A stretch of DNA of 64,000 nt, taken from NCBI GenBank assembly GCA_018881555.1, contig JACAXG010000025.1, forward strand, positions 7,137,899-7,201,898. The letters are read 5' to 3'. Both the position numbers and the translations under genes were made by a program. Below, piece after piece: positions 48,793 through 61,600 of the stretch. The stretch's first letter is position 1. Each line of letters starts with the position of its first letter. This DNA is from Amblyornis subalaris (Eukaryota > Chordata > Aves > Passeriformes > Ptilonorhynchidae). The notes beneath the pieces were generated by a model. It saw only the letters and a program-made list of their open reading frames with translations. It was not told the DNA's origin and did no database searches.

Positions 48793-51700
48793 TATAGAGT
48801 TCAGAATTACACACCAGGACAGTGTAGGATTAGAAAAATTCAAAAGCCAATACCTAAGGCATCAACATATGCCTTATTACCCAGCTTTAGTTGCAGAGCA
48901 AACTCCTTCCCTTNTTCCATTTCCAAGCTTCTTTCTCTCTCGTCTCATGCACTTGGATNAAGGCTTAGGAATTGACTTAACTCTCCAACGCACCCCAAAG
49001 TCTCCTCCTCTTTCTAATACAAGTGTCTTACTAGGATATTTTTCTCCCCTTGAAGGCCACNCTGAAGCTTTCTTCCAAAAAAAAAAATCAGTTTTTAATG
49101 TCCATGCCCTGTAGCCTTACTATTTTAGCTGTGTTTCCTCTCTCAAAATTGTTTTTATGGCAAAAGCCTTGAGAGTTCCCAGCCAGCACTGAGCCCTGTT
49201 CTCCCAGGCACTGTACCTGGTGCACCATATGGCTTTAGTTGTCTTGAAGCAATAATTCTACCTGAGGGAATCTGCATCCTTTGTTTATGATCTCTCCATA
49301 TCTGGAGACTAGTCTGAAAGGTTTGTGAAAGATAAAATTGTGGGACCTGGGCAGTCAGATACAATTCCAGCCACACATGGAATATAAAATGCATTTGCTT
49401 TATGGGCAGGGATAGGGAGATGGGTGGTCACTGCCCCTCAGCAGCTGGGGGACTGCTTCACAGACCTGTCCATTAGCTAGAAAATGTCTGGCAGTGGTAT
49501 AGGAGGGGGTTTTGGTAACTTTGAGTCTTCTCTGTGGGAAAAATGTAAAAAAATCATATGAGAGGCAGAGCGTGGTGATACTTACAGATAGAGAGCGAGA
49601 GCCGTCACACACAGGCACAGATGCTGTTCCCCTAGAAGCACTCCCATTCTCCTTCCTGCGGTGGGGAAATGAAAGCTATTTGCAGGGTTAAGTTATGGGC
49701 ATTGGAGACAGCAAAATAAACAATAATGGCTTGGAGAGAAGACAGGAAGATGAAGCATGGCCGTGCCTTGGGGACAGTCAGTGCTTGCACAGCATGTCTT
49801 GCTGCTGTACACCATCTCAGAGTGAGTCCCACCTTCAGAATTTGAATTACTTTAGGGGAGATATTTCTTTTTTACTGTTCTTAGCCCTGTTGTGCNTAGA
49901 GAGAGTGAGTGGGGCTTGTCCTTCTGTTGCACAGCTGTAGCAAAGCTCTGGCTAAGTGAGAGCCAGAAACTGCCGTAAGAGACAGGGGTGATGNTCATGG
50001 GGATAAGAAACCTAGGTTGTAGTTTGCTGTGGGTCTCAGCTAAGCTCAGAAGAAAGAAGTTTCTTTGCAAATCCAGCAGATTTGAGCAAGTTCTGAGGAG
50101 GCACTAAAATGTCCCACTGGGAAGCTGGTTTTGTTTTTCAGAATGAGTGTGGATATCAGGTGCATCCACATTGCAGGGCTGGAGTGGCTGAAACATGTCA
50201 TACGGGTCTGGGACTGAGAAGTTTCTTCCCACCTAGTGAGAACTCCCCTTGGAATAAGAGTATTTCTCTATGCCAGGAGCCGGTGCTCTGCTTAGCACAG
50301 AGGCACCACATCTTCAGCTGTGGAGATACCAGTTATGGCTGAGTTGTGACCTTGGACCACGGCTCTCAGGGAAGATGTGCTGCCAGCTCCACAGCGTGGC
50401 AGGGAGGGGGTTGGTGAAGTTGCTNGGCATGGTTAGGTGACATCTTTGGGAAGGCTGTTAGTAAAGCTCCAGCCCCTGGGACAAGGCCCGCCAGTCTCTG
50501 AGCATCACCTCCCTGTGCTGGACAAGGTGTGAAACCCCACCACAGCTCCCTGAAAACCAGCACTGCTTGTGTGGGGAGGCAGAGCTCCACTGGAAAAGCC
50601 GATGTAATCCTGCAACATGAAGTCACAGCTGGAGGCAACAGGCACATCCTTTGCTGGTGTAAATTACTGTGACCTGATTGATTTCAGGGCCAGCCTTGGT
50701 ATTGAAGATGTCCCAAAAAGTTCTTTCAAAGGAGTCTTTAGAGAAATGTTTCCCCCTTGGTCTTCTGTTAACTTGCCTGTGATAATACATCTGCAGTTGC
50801 TATTACTGTAGAGCTTGTTCAGAAGAAGAAGAAAGAAAAAGAAAGGAGAGGCTGCTGTTCATCTTATTGACCGCTTATTCACTTCTTTAAAAGTAATTAG
50901 GAGTTTAATCAGAGTTTCTATGGATTTTTTTTGGAATCTGTAATTAAAATCTGCACAGTCAACTTGCATTATATACTTAACTTTCTTCCAGAGCTGCTCA
51001 AATATCTTTAATATTCTCACGTCCTCTAATGGAAACTGTCAAGTACCTCAACATAAAAACGAGCAGCAAAGCCCCTGCAACAGGCTGCCAAACTGGAGCC
51101 CCCAACAGTGTTTTTGTTGTGAGGAAANGTCTGCTCTGTGATAACAGCCCAGGCTGTAGGTTAACAGGCCTGATCGACTCCAAGCTGATTTTTCTCTAAT
51201 GAATAGAAATGTTTCTTTTCATCAGCATAGAGTGCAGTGTATAGAGAGGGGGAAGGGAAGCGGAAGAAAAAAAAGCTGTCTGACTGTGTAGGGATGGAGC
51301 CAGTCTCTTGATAAGCTTTCAATTAAGAGCAGATTAAAATTAGGTTTATCTTCTCCTGAAAATGGCAATGACGTTAATATAATAATACAATGTAATAACT
51401 TAATAACCCTGTTGNAAGTGACTCATCCACATTGGAAAGATCACAATTTTGCTGTCTAGTTCTGGGAAGGTTAAGTGTGTCCATCCCTCATTCCTGAAGG
51501 TGTGCAGGCACCCATGGGGAGAGGGGAAGCTGGACAGTAATTCACAGCCTGGCTGCTCCTCCTCCCTGGAGGTTTGGTGNGACTGACAAGGGTACAGAAG
51601 TGTGTGGTGGGTCCATGTGTAGAAACAAATGTTGAGGCTCAGCAGAGTCCTCCACTGCCTGGTCCTCACTGCTTACCCAACTGCTTCACCAGGGACAGGA

Positions 51701-54700
51701 CAAAGACCCAGAGCTTTGAGGTGTAGCAGCTAGTGTCTGGCATTGCTNGGAAAAGATCCAAACACTCCTGGCTGGCTGCTCCCTGCTTCTCAGTCCAGCC
51801 CATCACATGTATTAAGGACTATGAAATCTGCAGGCCTTAGTGGGGGTTTATTCCCTCTGTTCAGGTAAAGGAAATAAGTTTCCTCTGCCATGGGAGACTG
51901 TGTGTGAAAGCTGCCCTGTGCAGAGTTTGCAGCTGTGAGCTGAGGTGTTGACCCCTGAAATTAACCTGGGTTGTCACCTGGGAAGAGCCTGACTGAACTG
52001 GTGTCATGGGAGAGTGCAGCCGCTCACTCTGCTAATGTCTGGATGAGGCTGCATGATCTCAGATGTGCCATTTGACTGCAGGCACAAAGCTGGTAAATCC
52101 ATTCCTGAAGTCAGGAGACCTGATTTGACTGAGGATGATTTGCTCATCTCATTTCGTGGGATGACCAACACTAGCCTGTAACTTGTGTGTCAGAGAAAGG
52201 CATTTGTGTCTGTGCCCTGCGAGGTGTTTTATGGAGGGGGTTATGAAACACTGCTCTCTTGTCATGAAGGTTGTTGTTCTCATCTTGATCCAGAGCCTGA
52301 GCTTTACCCATGAGAAGTGATCAGATTAAATGGGTTGTCTTATTAGACAGAGCACTCAAGACCTCTAAATAATAAAGTGTAATGATATAGTTATTTTCTA
52401 CTGAAAATGTCTAAGCACTTGAATTAGTTACTGTGATTTTGTGTGCTGGCCACTCTGTTGTGTGCTGGNGATTTCTTGCACTACAGCATGTCCGTGGCTT
52501 GCTTGGGCTCTTTATTTAGCAGAAAGCAATGAATTAAAGCAGCTTCTGGTGAGACAAACACCTGTGCCCAAATACAAAACCCTTCAGAGCAGTATTTACT
52601 CATTCCTGACCTCTAATGTGGGCCTAACTCTTTACCTTTTGAGTTGAGTGATTCACTGTGATTGACTGCAGGATGGGTCTGCTCAGTCCAGCCCAGCGGT
52701 AGGGCGGACAAGTTCTGTGGTAAAGAAAGTGAAAAACAACAAAAAGCAACTGGAGTAACATGGAAATGCCAGGAGAAAAAGGAAATACTTGGAGAAAAAA
52801 GACCAGATTTCTTTCTCTTGCCATTATGGGCTGTGGCTTCTTCATCAATAGAATGGAGCGTGTAAAAGTCTTTGGTGTTAAAATTCTATCTTTAATTAAG
52901 AAATGCCTCTAATGCGCTGAAAAGTCATCCCATGGAGAGTGACAGCACAGCAGTAATGTGGCCATGACTAACCCAGTTCCTTGTGATCTTCCCTTTCCCA
53001 CTTCTGACTGTGTAGTTGGGGATGTTAGAGTGGGAAAACTGCAGCCCCTCCAGTACTGTTTGAATGCTCTTCTTCCTCAATTATTTGAGGATAAGGAAGG
53101 CAGCAGTTTCTTCTTTGGATTTATGCTGCTTTAGAATGCTAAGCTGTGGGCTGCTTTTGGGTGCTTCTGTGTCCCATCAGCCACGTCCCACGACAGCAGA
53201 TTTTTAAGTGCCTGCTTAGCTGCATTTTGCACCNGATCCTTACCAGCAGGACAGCTGCAGAGATTTGTTAACACTGTCAGGGGAAAATTAAAAACAGGGG
53301 GTATTTTGCAATACAAGTCTGATTTTTATTGTAGCGATGATATAGGCTGTTTTCTTGGGCTTTGACCTGTTTTATTTTTGCCTGATTTTGAAGCAGTTAT
53401 TTTTTAATAGTTTTCCATTGACTGACACAGGAGACTACTTGTAAAATTGTGATAGAGAAATTCAAATGTTCCACTTTATAGAAAAATAAGACATTCATGC
53501 TGAACATCATAAATAGGGAAATTTAGCCTTTGACAGCAAGAACAAGCTCAGCTGATTGTGCATGTTTCTGAGGATGCTTTTTAGCTTTGTCCCCTCTCAA
53601 CAGCATTGTCAGGACTGGACCTCCTACTTGCATGTGTGAAAGCTCCTTGTCTTTATTCCTGAGCAGCCAAGGCTAGCCAACATTGATAACGGTATTCAGT
53701 ATTCAATAAATGGTGTTTATTGTTGTTGGAAAAAAGTANTTCCCCTTCTGGCAGTGAAGAAGGTGTGACTTGTAAATAGAGGTCTGGGAGCAGTGCTGTG
53801 CCTGCAGATACAGCAAGGGTTTGACAGAAAGGCAGCAGTGCTGGATTAGGTACGTGCCAGTGTGCAGGAGCAGAACAGCCCTGTCAGAATGCAGACTCTG
53901 CTTGCTGGAGCCACTGCCCTGGATGAGACCCTGCAGAAAATAGATACTGTGCAAAGTGGCTCATGTGCTGTAATTCCCAGCCGTGCTTACTAAGAGGGAA
54001 TTCTCCAAATTTTGTGGGACAGGAAAAGCATACTGCCTAATAGCTTTGATATGATTTCAAATGTGAAATATCTTTAAGAAAAATATCATACATTGGCCAT
54101 GTTGTAGAGACTGAGATGCCCACTAAGGCTTGTCACACAGATCACAGCTGTTTTCCTTTGAGCATTGCTTGTACACAGAGATCAGTGTTCTTCCAAAGCA
54201 TCACCACTCACCTGGCATGCTTTTGCAGGTTTTCAGCTCTCAGGAGACTTTTCTGTGCCCTGATCTCCCACCTGGGATTCTCTTTGTCGTTAATTTCCTC
54301 TGGAACAGGAGCACCTGAGCTACAAACTCAGAAGCTGGAAGAGCTGGAGGAGCATTTGGGATTGTGCCACTTGCCCTATTGCTGCATTTTTCCCTGAGCA
54401 TCTTTGGCTGCAGTTGGAGGCAGGCTGCTGATCAAAGTGGACACACATCTATCCTGGTAGTGCTGGCTTTTTTTAGTTACTCATGTTTTTCTAACCCACC
54501 ACTTCACCACCTGCTCTCTGTGCTGAGAAGTTGATTGGGGACGTAACTTGGCCTCTTCCCTAACTTCAGCCTGGCAGCATCCACAGGCTGGATGTGGAGA
54601 GGGCAATGAGCATTTCGGGTACTGGCCCTTGGCTGCCAGTTTCTGCAGCAACCCCACTGGAGAAGCCTCTCTTTCTTAAATGTAGGATTCTCATGGTAAC

Positions 54701-55570
54701 TGCAGATATTCTGGATCGTTCCTCGTAGCATTTATCTCCCTGATGTGTGCAGCCAGCTCCCTGCCCTGAGCCTGGCAGGCCCACTACTTAGTNGGGATAT
54801 AGATGTTTAGTCTGTTTTAATCTGATCCTCACAAATCAGTCCCAGAAGCCATTTCTCCTGCCCTCCTTCCAGTCTTGTGCAGTTTGTCGACACCCAGCCT
54901 GCTGCTGGGCATTTGAAAATGTATGTATGTGTTTTGAACCAAGCAGTTCTCTGCACTGAGCCCTTGGAGAGCAGCAGCTGAAGGCTGTGTGCATGGAGGT
55001 GTACAGGGAGGGGAAGCTGGAAGAGGGAGGAAGATCCACCGGGATGCTTGCTGTGTCTGACTGACCCCATTGAGGACCTGCTCAGAGCCCATGCCTTGTT
55101 TGGAGCCTGTCACCTCAGTCATTGGGGAGCTGCTGGAACAGGCTGGGAACAGGCTGTGCTAGTGCCAATGGCGCTACACAAAAAGGCATTCACAAACAAC
55201 GAAGCTCTGAAACACCCTGAAAATAAGTGTCAGCAGCTTGAATTGGGGTCAGTTGTGCCGTGGTGAGAAGCAGGGCGGGCTGGGGAGCAGGGAAGAGACC
55301 TCCCCCTCTTCTGCCTGGCTGGGAGAAGGGGCCTCCAAGGCAATGGGGAACACACCTGCTTCTGCTGATTGTCTCTGGGAAAGCCAGGCTTTGACAGGGA
55401 TCCTTAATCCTGCTGCAGATCAGAGTCTAGTCACCCCGGGCTCCTTCAAACCTCATTTAGTACCCAAAAAAGCATCCTCCCAGCCACAGAGCTTAGCTTC
55501 CTGAGGCTGCTGTAGACAAACAGATGCTGCCCACAGACCACTTCATACAGCCTCTGACTGTCTGCCATGC
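48793..55570. other. Gene-free stretch, no exon recognised
   Basis: No frame over 115 codons. Purine-rich (GAA)n-like sequence lies at 50821-50850. AT-rich segments at 50860-51000 and 51180-51420 could be non-coding regulatory DNA. No CpG island or CR1 was recognised. Confidence 0.5.
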
Positions 55571-55574
55571 CCTG

Positions 55575-55660
55575 AGCAGCCATGGACAAGCTGCCACCTT
55601 ACTTCGTGCCTCAGTTTCCCCTTTTTATATTGCGATAATAATACCAAGGGGAGGGAAGAG
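55575..55660 (+). mobile_element. MIR-like SINE remnant, sense
   Basis: The stretch 'gccatggacaagctgcca', GTGCCTCAGTTTCCCC and GATAATAATACC matches, in order, the conserved core and 3' part of MIR/CORE-SINEs. It is old and diverged. Confidence 0.55.
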
Positions 55661-56899
55661 GTGAGGAAGGGTGTTTGTGTCATTATGGCTGTTGCTGCCT
55701 GAGGAGCTGCTGCTCCCAGAGAGTGAGAGGAGGTTGGTTTTGAGTCTAAGGCAGAAGGATATTTGCCTTTGCCATTAAACTAGTGGCAACATGATGACAT
55801 CTCTTAATGCTATTCCCTTAAAACAGGAAGGCAGATCCCACCAGGTCCAAACAGCACGAGGGCTTTTTAAGCTTAGCTCTGTACCAGCCAGTCTGGGGTC
55901 CCCCTTTGAAGATGTCATGTCTCTGCCTAAAGGAAGCTCTCCAAGTCGAGTCCTAAGGAACGACCACAGCAAGGTGTGTAAAACACTGGCTTTCCACAGG
56001 TTATACTTGTTTCATGAGTCANCTTTGAGAGAAGAAGATAAGATTCTTAATGCTGAACTGAGTGGGAGCAAGGCCTGCCCCTGTCTCCCAGGTATTGAAT
56101 AGCAACAAAGCTGCTAAAGGACTTTGCCAGGAAAATTATCTGCAGTGCAGTATGTAGGATTGAGCCACCAGTGCTACCTACTCTAAGACATGAGGTGCAG
56201 ACCTGAGACCATGTGGGATGTAGTNTTGCTGTCCCCCACACAGGAGTGGTTAGTAAGTGTGCAGATACCAGCTGGACAAGTGTTCAGAATTCTTACAAGT
56301 NCAATCAGCGAATGCTCTCTCCTGAAACCCCAGGGCTGCTTGGCAGCAAATTAAAGAAGAGAGCAGATATATGGGCATATGTTATTTCACTGGTCAAAGT
56401 GGGGAGAACAAATTATAGTGCCTATTTGAGCATACTGAGACAGCTGTGCTCTTCTCATGCCAGTTCCTGAGAAGCCACCTATCCATGCTTGATGGAGGTG
56501 AAAGCATCTGGCCTAGCCAGTTAGGCAGAAGAGGAGCCTTTGAGGAAGTCTTTGGATAACACCTTGGCAAAGACCAAGGGACAGATGTGACCCCAAACAC
56601 TCCCCACTAAGCAGTGCCAGGTGAGAGGGGGCTGTGACCTACACAATGGGGTTTTTTAGGGCTCAGCTGTAGTGAGTGTTAGGTGTTCAGTGGGATTTGT
56701 TCACCGTTGATTATGACTCTGAGTTACCGTCAGCAGGGTGAACCTGGCTGCAGGAACAATCTTCAGCTGCTTCCCTGCAAAGGCAGGCAGCTACTTAAAG
56801 AACCTGTAGTGGTTTTTAAACAGTACAGATGTATTAAGTAGATCATGTTACTGTTAAGCCTTGGTGCACTCTGGAAATGTCTGGCATTCTTATTCTTGT

Positions 56900-56962
56900 G
56901 TTAGCAAAATGAGGTTTAGGAAGTTTAAGTGACCAGAATCCCAACAGATTTCTGAATGAAGA
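56900..56962 (-). mobile_element. MIR-like SINE remnant, antisense (weak)
   Basis: GTTAGCAAAATGAGGTTTAG and GAAGTTTAAGTGACCAGAA resemble the reverse complement of the MIR core. The similarity is short. Confidence 0.35.
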
Positions 56963-57633
56963 GAAAGTGGAAAGGTGGGTGTGTTGTCATGCCTTACCAC
57001 AGGCATCAGAAGTGATCATTGGCTCTTCTTCACTATGCTTCTTTATTTCTAACATAGTTTTCATAATAGAAAGGAATTTGGAAATTAGAGAAAATTACAC
57101 TTCAATGTTAAAAGATCACAAGAACCAAGCTGATCAGAGGATGCAATCCCTCCCTGTACATCTCCATAGATGATGTGCATGTTTAAACTTTTCAGCGTCC
57201 AAAACACTGTATAGTGATTCTCAGTGCTTTCTTTTAACCCCTTGCTTATAGTGGTTTATATTTCACATGAGATGACTGAATTAAATTAAACGACACCAAA
57301 TCTAAGCTGAAGTTTCCCTTATTTGATGTTTAGGAACTTACACTTTGGAATAAGTTCAGCCTGCGATATGCNTGGTTTTGGGTACTCCTGGGCTATTCCT
57401 ATGTGGTCCAGAGCTGAGAAAAGTCACTCTGTTTACAGGTTTTAGTTTCCCAAGCCGTATCTTCTTGTCTTCTGAAAAAGTTCTTATGGATTCACAGTCA
57501 ATAAAAGGTTGCACATGATTGTTATAAAGGGCTGACTGCTTTAAGATAAAAGAATAATTCCTTTCCTTTTCCAGGTGAAAACTTGTCCCACGGATGAAGT
57601 GCTTTGCTGAACGTCCCCCAGAAAATGTAAAGC

Positions 57634-57692
57634 AGAGACAGGAGATGAACCCAAGTCACCTGACATCCCACCTTAGCCAAACTGCCTACCTG
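57634..57692 (-). mobile_element. MIR-like SINE tail, antisense (weak)
   Basis: GAGATGAACCCAAGTCACCT and the following 'gacatcccaccttagccaaactgcctacc' resemble the reverse complement of the 5' part of MIR-type SINEs (..gaacccaggtctcctgac..). Only about 60 bp are recognisable. Confidence 0.35.
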
Positions 57693-58477
57693 CATTATGG
57701 GAAACTTGGCAAGAAACAAGGNTAATGAAGCTGCCCAGCTGCCTGGAAGAATATCTCTGCTGCTATACAGCAGGTAATCCTTTAGATTTAAGAAATGGTG
57801 TAACTTTTAAGGAGGAAATTTACAAAATATGTCATCTGAAGACATTGCCATGTTTAATGCATTTGCTGCCAATGATTTTCTTTCCCTTGCTATCCTGTTT
57901 ACAGAGCAGCTGGTGCAGAGCTGTTGAGCTTGCTATTGAAGATGAAAGGCTGGTTGTTTTTCAAAGTCTTTTGTGCCTGTTTACTCCTAACTGGAGCTGT
58001 CAGTGTAGATGTTTTTTATTTCCTTTATCACTATAGGTCTGAAGTCCCTTCTTTAAAGATTTCCTCAATTCAAAGAAAGATTTCTTTTGCTCTAAGTCCC
58101 AAAAGACCTGAAGGGCCTTTGCTCTTTTGTTTGGGCTGAAGACTCCGCAGGCAATGCCAGTGCCTTCGAAGGGTTGCTGAAAACCTTTAACCCCCAGACA
58201 GCCAATGTCCCAGCTGAAATCCTTTGATGAAGGCATGAGGAATTCAGTCTGTTCTGCTCATTTCTGTGGCCTGGGAATGAGAACACCCCTGTTGAACTAT
58301 ATAGATGCAATGACAAACTTCCAGTGATTATTAATGAGTAGTGTTTACAATGGTACATAAAGGATGGAACTTTTCCCCTCAGTACAGCCACTAAGAGCAT
58401 GTGTTAGGTACTCTTAACCCCCACAAAGAGACACTCACTCAAGCTGTTCAAAAGACAAGTAATCAAGGCAGCAGAAT

Positions 58478-58612
58478 CTTCCCCATTCCAAAACTGAGGC
58501 ACTGAGGTTGTGGGAGGTCAAGTCATTTGCCCAAGATCATGACAGGAAGATGAGACAAAGCTGAGGACTGAAACCAAGGTGCTGCTTTGGTACCTTAACA
58601 ACCTGATTTTCC
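58478..58612 (-). mobile_element. MIR-like SINE, antisense
   Basis: The plus strand reads AAAACTGAGGCACTGAGGTT, then AGGTCAAGTCATTTGCCCAAGATCA, then GACTGAAACCAAGGTGCT, the reverse complement of the MIR core in the correct order. It is the clearest of the ancient SINE remnants in this window. Confidence 0.65.
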
Positions 58613-61600
58613 TTTTGTGTGCCATCTCCTATGAACTGAAATAGGCTGAATTATAGGATTTTCTCTCTTTCATATAGTCTGTCTGCTGGTGGTTCAGTTA
58701 CTTTGCTGAGGGAGCTATCTTAGAAATCTCACTGATCAGTCATTAAATCTGCGTGATCTCACTTTTTTTTGAAATGTTTTAGCCAGTGAGTTTCTCTCAG
58801 AAGATCTAATGGTCCATAATGGCAGTCTGAGGGGGCAGTCCCTGTGATGCTCATTTCAAGCATGCAGCTTTCCCACCCAGCCTGCACCACCAGGGTTATC
58901 AGTCACTCAAACCAATGCTCCGACATGGCAACATCATCCAACTGGAGAGCAAGTCTATGCAAATCTCAGAACAAAGCTGTACTGGAAAGAACTAGATCCT
59001 GAGTGCTCTCCAAAGCTCTCCTCATCAGTGCACTCAAGGGACTTTCTGACTGATGAAATATTCTTCAGCTAAATGTGCTTTTCATCTTTAAATGTGTTTT
59101 CTGTAAATGATCCACAAAAGTGATTCCAACTGGTATTTTTCATGTTGCCCTCTAGCCCTGCTGCCAACTCCCTGTCCTTGCTGACCAGAGTATAGCCCTG
59201 GAGAGAGAGTGCAGCTGAGCTGATTGTGAGCTGTGTGGTGTGGCTGAAAAGCCCATAGTCCAGCCACTCTCATTTTTGCTGAATGAGAAACAGTCCCAAA
59301 GTCACAGTGTTCCCAATGGCCAGAGTGGATCTTGCTCTTCTTGTTGAGCAGTTGGAACACTGAGCAAGGACTGAATCAATACTGAGTGTGGTGAAACCAA
59401 AGGAGGAATATCTCTGGATGCATTTCCACTTTTAATGTTCTCCACTTAGCAGAAATTGATGGCACCTGGACACTGGGAGATCCAAGCAACTCTCTGCTTG
59501 CTCATATGAAATGTTTTCTTCCTGGTTTACTTCTTAGGATAGTGTACACAGCAAAGCCCATGCAGAATGCACATAAATTTCTTTCTCCTTCTTTGCTGTT
59601 ACCCATTACAGAATTGAAATTAGACATGCATGAATGTGAGGAGGAGAGTGGCATCGCTGCCAAAGAAAACTTGTGTTCTACATCTTGAGTATCAGGTCAC
59701 CAGAGAACTGTGTAAAAAGTAACCAAAATGCATATAGTTATCACTGAAGGTGACTGACTCTTACTAGGCTGTGTAGTTCTTACTCTCACTGTTAAATTTG
59801 GAAAAATTGCACAATATCAGTGCAAAAAACATTCACCAAACCCAAAAGATAGCTGCAGTCACATGATAAGTGTGCTCAGAACTGGAAAGTTAATGTGAAT
59901 CTTTCACATTCTAGAACATTGCCCTCGCTTTGCTTTGTCAAACAGCGTGATCTAAGAACGGCATGAATTCTACATCTGATTCTGCTACCAACTTTGCTGA
60001 TTTCTATTCTAAAAAGAGTTTGTTGATTTTTGTTTTGTAAATTTTAACCTCTTCAAAAAATATCCCGAGTGCACTAAATATATAATCTCTTGCCACAGAA
60101 CCCTTTCTTGGCTTGATAATTAAGAGATTGATCACCCCCAGCAGCAGACATAAAAATTTAAACAGTACATAACTGTTCTCTGTACTAATGCAATAAAAGT
60201 GGGTTTACTTTTACAGTGGTAATTTTAGCAGCAGTCTAAATCAACACCCTGTTGATAATCAGACAAATCTTCCTTTAAAGAGAAATGCAGTGCAAGTGAG
60301 CTTCTTAGTATTATGGGCACATTATTGTCTCTACTTTCCTCAATCAGCTTTTATTCATGCTTTTACAATAGGTGTAAATTTTTATATTTCCTTAGGCAAG
60401 CAGAAGAATGAACTGAACATCTAGAAGATTACTTAAAATAGGTTATGGTGACAAGAAATAGACAATCTTGTACAGCGTGTAAAAGATCAATGGATTAAAG
60501 TGCCGAGTTCTGCAAATGGGCAGCCCTGCTCTGCTAGGGCTGGTAGGCAGCTCAAAAAGAAAAAAATTGACTGGGGGGTGGTCAAAGTGTGGTTGGATGT
60601 TTTCTGTATGGATGTGTTAGGGAATTTGGGAGAGAGAATGGTGGGGAAACATTTCTGCAGTATGAGTATGTGGGTGAATGGTATCTGAAAAAGGAATCAT
60701 CTTGCACAGGACTTGCTCCTGTGTTAGATACAGGCTCCCTCAGCTGTGCCTTGCTTCATCCCTCAGTCCTGGTCTGCTTCAGTCATGACCAGGTATAGGA
60801 GAAGTGAGGAAGAACAGGGCTTTGTATCTTTGTGTGTGNTACACTGGCAAACACTGCTCTGGGTTTGATGCTCTCAAGCAGTACCAAAAATGTAGGGCAG
60901 CCATTTTTATTTTTCCATTCCCTTGACAATGTTGGTTAAAAAAGTTGAAGGAAATCCCTGAGATATTTCTGGGTTAAAATGTCATGCGTGCTCGTGTTAT
61001 GGAAATGCTTGTTGCTCCACAGGACTCCATTTCCAAGCTGCACTGGCTCAGACAAGCAGCATGGTGGCTACTCACGCTTGCATTGCTCCCAAGATGGAGC
61101 TTTTGTTTCTCCTGTTTTCTAAGACCAGCCAAAGGAGCCTGGGTCAGTCACAGGATGCCCATCATTTCTCTTTCTGGAAACTCGAAATGGATTTATGCTT
61201 GTGATTTATCTGAAAATCACTGCTTGCCTTATATCAGGACTGTTGGCTCCGAGGAGAATCTGTTGAATATCTAGACAGACATGTTAATTATGATCTTTTC
61301 TGCTCCTTTAATGTCTGGATAGTCCCTTGCTGTCCTCTTCCAAAACAAGGCCACTCTTAACTCAGTTTGGATGCTCCCTGCAATGTGTTGCTCAGGCCCG
61401 GTAAGGGACAGCTGTTCTGTGTGCATTGCTGTGCAGTGAAAAATGCTGCAGTCCTGAGGATGACCCATCTCAAATGGGAGTCCCTGCCCCATATTTTCCT
61501 TTCTGTAACCTTTCAAACCACCCTCCCATCTGGCTGGTGTTTTGTAAACTCATGAAATTTGGTTGCAAAGTGCTATCATTCCAATTCTCAAGCAAAAGGA

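Noticed and set aside
48767..49114. 115-codon frame to the right of the LTR as a possible retroviral internal fragment
   Set aside because: It reads on the strand opposite to the LTR, contains three n codons and shows no gag, pol or env motif.
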